A stretch of DNA of 64,000 nt from positions 71,830,344-71,894,343 of the forward strand of contig CM063108.1 in the NCBI GenBank assembly GCA_031841125.1, written 5' to 3'. This DNA is from Acanthococcus lagerstroemiae. Taxonomy: Eukaryota > Arthropoda > Insecta > Hemiptera > Eriococcidae. Position numbers and translations under genes: made by a program. Positions 51,301-60,300 of this stretch are shown here, piece by piece. The notes beneath the pieces were generated by a model. That model was given only the letters and a program-made list of their open reading frames with translations. It did not search any database and was not told the origin of the DNA. How positions within the stretch are numbered: the first letter of the stretch is position 1; every line of letters starts with the position of its first letter.

Positions 51301-54300
51301 TTGAGGATTTGTCGACCAAGGCGTTTCTAGATGCTTTCGCTCGGTTTATTGCTAGACGTGGTATTTGTGCTAATGTGTATAGCGATCATGGAACGAATTT
51401 CGTAGGTGCGGACCGAGAGTTGAGAGCTGCTTATGAGTTAGTGTCTGGTTCAAGGAATGAGATTGAGAATTATGCTGTTAGTCGTGGAATTCGTTGGCAT
51501 TTCATTCCTCAACGAGCTCCAAATTTCGGCGGGCTTTGGGAAGCCGTCGTTAAGTCTTTTAAGTCTCATTTTCGAAAGGTTGTTGGAAATCAGATTTTGT
51601 CCTTTTTGGAATTGTTCACTCTGGTTACTCAAATTGAGGCTGTGTTGAATTCTCGTCCGTTGTGTAAGTCTGATTCCATTAGCGATTGTCTAATCACACC
51701 TAGTCATTTATGTATTGGTCGTTCGCTGATGCTTCTTCCAGAATTGCCAGGTGAAGTTGTATCCAGTAGTCCTCTTGTGAGGTATAAGTTACTTCGTGGT
51801 ATTTTAGAGAGATTTTGGTCTGTCTGGCACAATGAGTATCTTGTCTCACTTAGAAAGGCGACACTCATTGTTAAGGAAGTTAGGGTGCCTGTTGTAGGCG
51901 AGTTAGTTTTAGTTAAAGATGAGTCTACTCCACCCAGTTGTTGGCCAATTGCTCGTATTGTTAAGTTATTTTATGGTAAGGATAATATTATTCGTGTAGC
52001 AGATGTTCAGTTGGGCTCGAGGGTCTTACGTAGGCCTGTAATTAAATTAGTGCCTTTGCTGCCTGAGACCCCTGTGTCTCATGGTGGGGGAGTATGTTGA
52101 ACCCGAGTTTTCCTGTGATTCGATGTTAATTGTTGTGTTATTAATAGAGAAGAGTCTGCACGTATTAAATTTCAATTTTTTCGCAGCTAACACATAACTA
52201 TCTGATACTAGTACAAACAGTAAAAACTCAAGAATACCACAAAAACTAAATTCCTATAAAATTCAATTTTGAAACTTGAACATTTTTTGTTGATATATTG
52301 GCATAGAAAACGCACAACTACCACAATTGAACATAGTAAGTATAATAATTTTGTTATGGAAATTTTATCTAAAAAAATCTGTTTTCGTGAAAACCTTTTA
52401 TGTATGCATACGTTGTTGAAATTTCAGCCTTACGTACGATCGGAAAATACGAGTATATATATGTTACGGTACTTGATGTAAAGCTGATAATGGCCGAGAA
52501 AAACGTTAACTATGAAAACCAACGGGCATGCACGTTAAAGCCCGGGAAATATCGAGAACACCCATTTTGTTACAATTTACTTGGGAATTCTTGTAAATTT
52601 CAGATAATAGAATCGGACCAAGCTTTCTCAAGATTTCCCAATACATCTTGGGAAATCTTGGCATTTTTGGCCATCTTGATATGAGTAGTCCGGCTAAACA
52701 ACTAAAATAGTTTATTTTAAAAATCTCCAGTTTTGTCGTCATACTTATTTTCACACGACAAACTTGCTTGGCACTTTGAGCCGCTTCAGAATCATCAACA
52801 TCCGGCGAATCATCTTTGTTGGCTACTGCAGCGTCATTTTCGTGTGAGTTACTCACTGCACGTTGAATATCTTCTTCATCGTGAATGTGCGGTAGCTCAT
52901 CAAGCGGCAGGCCAGCTGTAGAGAGACCTACACGCGCCGAACAGCCAAACATTGCCTCGTAAGGCGACCTTCCAATGCCTATTGCCTATGATAGAAACAC
53001 GTCTTACTTACCATGTCAGGGGGGAAAAGAAGGGAGAAAATGTTGGCCTACAGTGAACATTACCTGAATGAAAAGCTCGATTTTTTTTTGGAAAATTCCC
53101 ATTGGCCAGTCCCGGCTGTTATTTTCTCCCATCCAGGCTGACATCATTTCTTCAATGTCTCTATTTGCGCGTTCCATAGACTCCTGGGACTACGCGCACG
53201 TCATTTCCAGAACGGTGCTGGGCAAGGTCGATCAGCTCGGGAAGTGATGATAATTTGAACGTGTACCAACATGGCCCAAGTACCTATGTAAATTACGTCA
53301 TATCCCGGGAATTAACACCATGGCCCAAGGACGCTGGGTTACAACGTAATTGCCCGGGAATTCACGTTCGATCCCGAATTTACATCATGTACCGTAACAT
53401 ACGAGTATATGTACTCGTACATTGGAATGTTTTAGCGATAGGTATTTTTCACAGTTTTTACAGACACCAAAACACAAGTTTTAAGGGGTCAGCATAATTC
53501 AGATTATAAAGTTCTTTTTTTTTTCTTTTTTTTTGTAACTTTATTTTAACGTTCTGTAGGTATGTACATATATAGTACATATGCTACATTAGCTTTAGTT
53601 TCAGTGTGCGTATACCAAACTTCCGAAAATATTGAGAGCTTTTCTCTGTTTCTCTTTAAAATTTTGTTTTGGTACAATAATAGTGATGGAATCATCAGAA
53701 TGGCCGGAAGTAGGACTATTTTCTGGTTCAACCTTTAACTTCGGCGACTATGCCGAATGTTTAAAGTCAGAAGCGCCTAGATTTAGAGGTAAATACTGCC
53801 TCGTTGGCGCAACTTTTCACATTCATTCACACAAGTCTGATTTTGAAGCTGTTGGTCGCAAAACTTCAACATGGATCAAGTGGCCGAATGAAAATGCTTC
53901 AGCATGGGACGTAATCAACGAAGTAGATAATTTGTTTCCGGGAATTTACTTTTGATATTCTCGATTTAACGCTTGACCTTCTAATCTAAAGTATATTGTT
54001 TTAGTACGAATCAAATATGATGCGATATTCCAGACAAATGTTTGGTTGGGCAGTTTGTATACCATCGTCGTGTTCAAGTTCCGATTTGCAAATATCTCTC
54101 TCCAAATCGTTAACTCCCGTTTTTAAAGCAAACAATATTCGTGGCCAGATCATCACGTTCCCATCGATTTGCAAAGTTCAGAAAGCATTGAACTATCCTC
54201 TGAGTTACCATATCGTAAAGTAAGATGGTTAAACCAATAGAATTAATACGTTTTTCGCTTAATCACGCGATAGAATGAGACATGCAAATATGACAGCACA

Positions 54301-57300
54301 CTCTCAATGATCGTAAAAGTAATAAGCATTCTGTGTTTGTAGGTTTATCTTATTATTCTTGATTATACTCGTGATATTGGCAACTACGTATGACATTAAT
54401 ACTAGAAAATCCGGAATCAATGAGAATAATGAAGGTAATAGACCAAGAAGTCTCAGAGAATTGTAAAATAAGTACCTAAGCGATATTTTTAGTCACTCAG
54501 TCGAAAACTAATACACTAAAGGAAAATGACAGTTTCGCTCGACTCAATAACCTTCACGAGGGTTCAAGAACAATACATTTCCATTGGTTATTTGATTTTT
54601 CAAACTAACGTAGACAATTTACGGATTCTGCGTAGTCCAATTACCTTGAATAAGGTTTCATGACCCCTAACACTATAACCTTTCTTCTGATCAGTGGTTT
54701 TTATTATTGAAAATGTATTTCAGTTGGTTAATTAATTCCTAAACCGACCGCTCAGTTTATAGGTGTGATAGGCCACTGACTCCATTTTCAAATTCATGTT
54801 GCTCTGCAAGTGCCCCCGCGAGAGAGAGTGACCTCGTAAAATTTATTCTGGTTTTAACGTTATTTACCTTCAAGCCTGACGAGAAGGTGGGGAAAGGAGC
54901 TATCCCCTCCCCAGACATTTTTGGTGGCCCGGATTTTCATCGTCTGATCATTTTTTACACCATCTGATCCCTTTTTTGGGCCTTCGAGGGCAAAATCTTA
55001 ATGTTCGAGCAGCGTCCGCAAAAAATTGCTCAACTTTTTTTTCTTTTTGATGTTTTTCTCGGAGCCAAGAGTTCCTCTCGACGACCCTGTTTACCTCCTG
55101 TAAAATGGAAATAAGAGTTTTTTAATGTAAATACGTGCAGGGATAGCTAACGAAGGGAATACTTTTTACTATATCTAATTGTATAGGGGTCAGTATGATA
55201 AAATTTGGTTAAAAAATAATCACGGGTTAACCGTCGATTATTTTTAACGAAGTTTTATAATACTGGCCCTAAGTACAGTAGGTAAACTATCCGGATGAAT
55301 GTCCAATGGGCAGAAGATCAAAAAATGAAAAAAGAAGGTGAAACTGTTTAAATGGTTCAAATCGCGTGTGTAGTACACAATTTCGTTAATTTTTTGTAGG
55401 TAATATCTGGAAAATGTGGCTTCTAGAGTTATTGGCATGTTTTTCAATGGTGAAAAATAGTCAAATTTTGACTCATCATTCGGCGAACACGTTTCCTGTA
55501 TTATACCTACTAAAATTGTTTCTTATATGGAGGATAATACTTGGACACGAACTATTATATTCTGCATTCGCTCCAAGATTTGAAACCGAGCAAATGGAAA
55601 TGGTAATTACATTAGCACTTTTCAGTTATTAGCAGCCTTACAGATTTCATTTGGACGCATTTTCCACATTATGTATATCTAACCAAAAGTTTTAGTTGCA
55701 ATTCAATTTAATTAATATCTATAGTAAAAAATTAATTCGAATATCGCGGTTTCTTAGTCGCTCCAGTTAGCAAATGTGAGTGAAAAGGAAGGAAAACTCT
55801 TCATAGTTGATACGTCCGTATTATGTCGAAGGAACTTACGAAATAAGGATGTGGATTATGTTTTCAATTATTTTATTCAACTCTTGAATTTTGAGTAGTT
55901 CAGGAGGATGATTGTTTCCTTTGATGGAACGTAATAGAAGCCACAAAATTTGAGCTCGATCGAATAATAATGATGAATGAAATTTTCCTTAATAAAACAG
56001 AAGCGGGGCGGATGTGCCACGTATAAATATTATCCAACCTAGCTTCAATTATTAGGATTCTAACGTTCCATCGAATGGAAGAATAAAAGCCATCTAGTAT
56101 TATTTTGAACTTAATAACTTGGAAAAAATAAGTCGCGTTCTAGCGAAGGCAGTCCATTTACGTGGGCATATTTTCAGGACGATTTTTCCACGTATGAAGA
56201 TGGGAGGCTTCTACTATTAGCGTTGAAACAATAAGTACTACAACTTAAATTTGAGTAATAATTTCAACATCCCATATAAAAAAGTATTACTTATTCGGTC
56301 TATCGAAAAAGCTGCTCAAATACATACAATTCAAATTGCATGGGTAGTACCACGCGTAGTATTGAGTAACATTTTCGACAGACTGAACAGGTACCCAGTG
56401 CTTTTTAATATATGGGATATAGAAATGAATTGGACTTGGCTATTAACCCTATTACTGTCATTCATGAATCTTGTCGTGAACATTGATTGACTTTAGACAC
56501 TGGACATTACACATAATACATAAATAGAATTGAACGTGTTTCTGATTTTTATTTTACAGCTTATATACAAGCCATGGTCCACAGAAACAGTGGGACATGT
56601 CACAGTCACGGGATTTCTTGTTATTAGTGGTTTCCTGATGGCTTATTTTGGAAACAGAAAAGTAACTGAAATCGGTATCTTACAAGTACTACTCTCAATC
56701 GTATGCCGATGGTCAAGGTAATGAGCTGAATCCGAAACTTTTCGTAATATGGAAACTTTGATATTCTAAGTAACCATAACACGAACGAATCACCAATAAG
56801 ACACTACACAACAGCATGGATGAGATTTTATATGATTTTAGCTAGGGTGATTGTGGGTTAGATGCCACACTTTTTGGATTTTTGGGTATATCTAAGGCTG
56901 CGATCGATAAAAATTCAATATCTTTGGCTCATATGATAGGCTGAACCCTCAGCTACAACTTTGCTGTAGATCACTTTTCAAAATAATAATTAGGAAAAAA
57001 GTTATGACTCAAAACCCGCACGTGCCACCTTTTTTTGCGAGATAGATGTCACACTGAAAAAATGTGTCAATTATTTGAAAAAACATGTTAATTGATCAAA
57101 ATGATATAATCAACATATTATATAGAATGATAATTAATGTATATGTACACAATATGCATAATTTTTTTTTACGACAGAATTCGCACAAAAATGTATCGTC
57201 ATCTGTTCGTACGCATAATTCATGAACGTTCATCTAGCATATTCCACATCTAACCAATCTCTCGATACGCGCCTTCTTTTTCATTGATGTGAAACCATTC

Positions 57301-60300
57301 TGCTGAAGTTTTACGATATGATTCGTCAATTTCGCCTCGCCTCCGATTCCCAAAACAGGATCTTTTTCTAATTTGAATTTTTACCATCGCCAATAATTTC
57401 AGGAGGACCATTTTGCATGCGTCTTTTGAAGTAACGAGGCGGAATTCTGTATTTTGACGCCATTGCACGCAATCCGGCTCCATCATTCAATTCTCTGACG
57501 GCTAAAGCACAGTCTTCCTCCGACCAACCCTTTCTATTAACTTCCGAACATACTTTATGGGCTCCAGAAGAGCTGCTGCAACTGCTGCAGGCCCCCCGAC
57601 AGGGCTGGCCCGCTGTCACCACCTGCCTGCGTTGCCACACGTACCAAGACGAGGTAGTTAGAGGTGAGTGAAGAGGAAGCCCGTTCGGTTGTGAGGAATC
57701 TGAAATTTTCAGGTCAGTGCTGGGAGTGCTAACTTCGGTCAGCTGGGGTGGCCCTCGCAGGACAGCACGTATCGGAAGCGGAGGGCAAAAATGGGGGCTC
57801 AGGCAAAGCGTCCCTCCAGCCACTGATGCGATGATACTCAAAAGGGTAGTTTCCGGGGCCGGTGGTGCGGTGTCTCAGGAGCCTCTTTGGCATGCTTGCA
57901 TTGCCATACGTTCCATCACAACCTACAAATTTGAAAAAATTATTACTTAAAGTCAAGATTGTTTTTATTTTTGACAATTTTAGCTGTAACTTGGGCATCT
58001 ATCCCAAAACACATGTTTTTGAAAAAGCACTAAAAAGGTACCAAAATTGCGACCGATTCAAAAAATGATTTCTGATACTGAAAGTAGACTATTTTTAGGT
58101 AATATAAATAATGTACTTATCAAAATCAGAACTTAATTTAAAGTTCTCAAACTTCTGCCATCAATTCCTCGTAAATTATAATGGAACGCATTTTTCGACT
58201 GATAAAAATTTGTAACCACCATAAATTTAAGGCCTAGTTACTTTGATGGATAATTAAGGTATGCACAAGTATGAAGGAACAAAATGTATATCTCAGTTGT
58301 TCAAGTTATGCGACAGGAGCGCTACAGTAGAAAGTGTGGCATTTAACCCACGACCTCCCTATATTTGGAATGCTGAATACGATGATGGCGTTAGCCATTT
58401 CTCTCGAATACCTCTAGTTTTCCATACTCAACATTAAAATTTCATAATAATAATAATAATAATAATAATAATAGTAATAATAATAATAATAATAATACTT
58501 TCTTATGTCATTGTCTTTTTTTATTTACTTTTTCTCAATTTGTTGTGTAGTATAATTTATGAACCAGTTGTATGGACTTATTTCGTTTGAAGTAGATCTT
58601 AAGAGAACAAATCCAAAGTTATTTAATGGGCAACAGAATGTCAACTTACAAGCTGATAATGTTTTATCAAGGCTCGTACCTGCTGTAGGGGTGACACTAC
58701 TTGTATTTACATTCGTAATGCCGTACATGGGCGATGGACCGCTGTGGGACCCTCTGGTACAAAATGCTGTAATAGATCCGTGCACTTCGAACTGGTGGAC
58801 TAATCTGCTTTTGGTGAATAATATCGTGAATCCTGACAAAATGGTTAGCAAAAATTTAGATTAATATTTCCAAACTTGGAAAATAAACTTTTTTCTCCTA
58901 AGGAAAATTATGTTTCTTGGAGTGATTTATGAAGCAGCATCTGTGTATCTTATTTGTCTCTTTATTTGCAGTGTATGACTCACAGCTGGTACATTTCGGT
59001 AGATTTCCAGTTGTCTGTTATAGGAAGTGCACTCGTATTCGTAACAAATAAGAGTAAGAAATTAGGGGTCTTCACGATGTTTTTATTATTCATAGGCTCG
59101 GAAGTGACCACGTTTTTGAGAATTTATCGGAATAAAATTTACGGACCCCTTATGGTGTATCCGAAGTAAGTTATTTTGGGTGATGTCATGACCTGATGTC
59201 ACCATATTTATCTTAATTTTATAAGTATAGTAGTAGATACCGAGCAAATTATCAAATATTTGAAAGGTTTTTGAGCGCAAATGCTCAGATTATGAAACGC
59301 TCCACAAATATTTTTTGAAGAATCAGAATTCAATTGTTTTAGGAGAGGAGAATGAGAAAGTTCAGAACTTGGAGCGAAGAGGTGAAGACGCGTCATCAGA
59401 AAGACAGCGGCGACGAAGAATTCGTGGTGATTTTAAGAGGCCCTAAAACAGGGGCGAATTCATGGAAAGACTCAAAATAGTTCGTTGTTTGGTGAAATGA
59501 TCTTACACAGTTTCAAATGAGCCAATAAGAATGTCCTAAAGAGCCCCAAGGAATATTAAATACGTTTGAAAGAATTTCGAGAGCTCTAGTAAGTCTTGAA
59601 ACTTTTCAGACGTGTCTTGATCAAGTCTGTCTTGAACGAGTTCGAAAGTCCTGCAGTATGATAAACAATATGTTACAAGAGTCCTGAACGAATATTGAAA
59701 TTTCCTGATCAAGTCATCTGTACTCGTAAGTTTTGAGTAAGTCTGAATGGCGCATTATCGACAAATCTTGACTGCGTTCGGAAGAGCATACAAGAGTCTT
59801 GCATAAGTTTGAAGGGTTCATAGAGCATGTGTATAAAGTCTTAGTCTTGATTTTGAACAGTAAGTAAGTGTGAAACAAGTTCTCAAGAACATTAAGCATG
59901 ACTAAATGAATCTACAACATTTTCGAAAGAGAGCGTCAGAGTTCTAAGAAATCCAAGGGACTGCCTCCTCCCTTCCAGAGGAAGGGAAATTTAATGGTAT
60001 TGCGATGGCAGTTGGAAATTCTCCAAACATTGTCGTCTAATTGAGAGAACCGAGAGTTAAAATAATTGAAAGCATATACTTCGGATATGTAAGTATTTTA
60101 TTTTTACCGGCAATAAGAGAATAGTCAGCGGCACAAATCGTTCCCTGGTTTTCAGTACACCAAAGAGATTGATAATTATGAAGAGATTTCACCCCTTGTC
60201 CGCTTAATGGCCAAATTCTCTCACTGAGCATCTCACGTTTTGTCTGTCTCAGATATTACGTTTTTTTTTCTCGCAAAAAAACAGAAAACTAGTTCGTATA

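Larger units (their letters stand above)
46597..52197 (+). mobile_element. Complete BEL/Pao LTR retrotransposon in NRF intron 2
   Basis: The element is 46602-52192 (5591 bp), flanked by the 5-bp duplication CATAA (46597-46601 and 52193-52197). Both LTRs are 98 bp, begin TG, end CA and are identical base for base. Between them lie a primer-binding site, one uninterrupted Gag-Pol frame and a purine-rich tract. Identical LTRs and an open frame point to a very recent insertion. It has the same orientation as the host gene, so its LTR signals could affect NRF splicing or polyadenylation. No env-like frame is present. Confidence 0.95.
56843..58361 (-). mobile_element. Tigger/pogo-like DNA transposon in NRF intron 7
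   Basis: The left end, after a TA at 56843-56844, is GGGTGATTGTGGGTTAGATG then CCACACTTT. The right end, read inverted from 58359, is GGGAGGTCGTGGGTTAAATG then CCACACTTT, with TA at 58360-58361. About 30-bp terminal repeats with five or so differences and TA target sites indicate a pogo/Tigger-type element of roughly 1.5 kb. Inside are a pogo-like DNA-binding domain on the minus strand and an inserted LINE tail. The DDE catalytic domain is absent. Confidence 0.8.

Noticed and set aside
56251..56490. 79-codon frame tested as an extra NRF exon between exons 6 and 7
   Set aside because: Exons 6 and 7 already join in phase 0, and the frame lacks fitting splice sites and NRF motifs.
57717..57950. 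Plus-strand open frame of 77 codons
   Set aside because: It lies largely in the R1-like 3' UTR fragment and has no protein resemblance.
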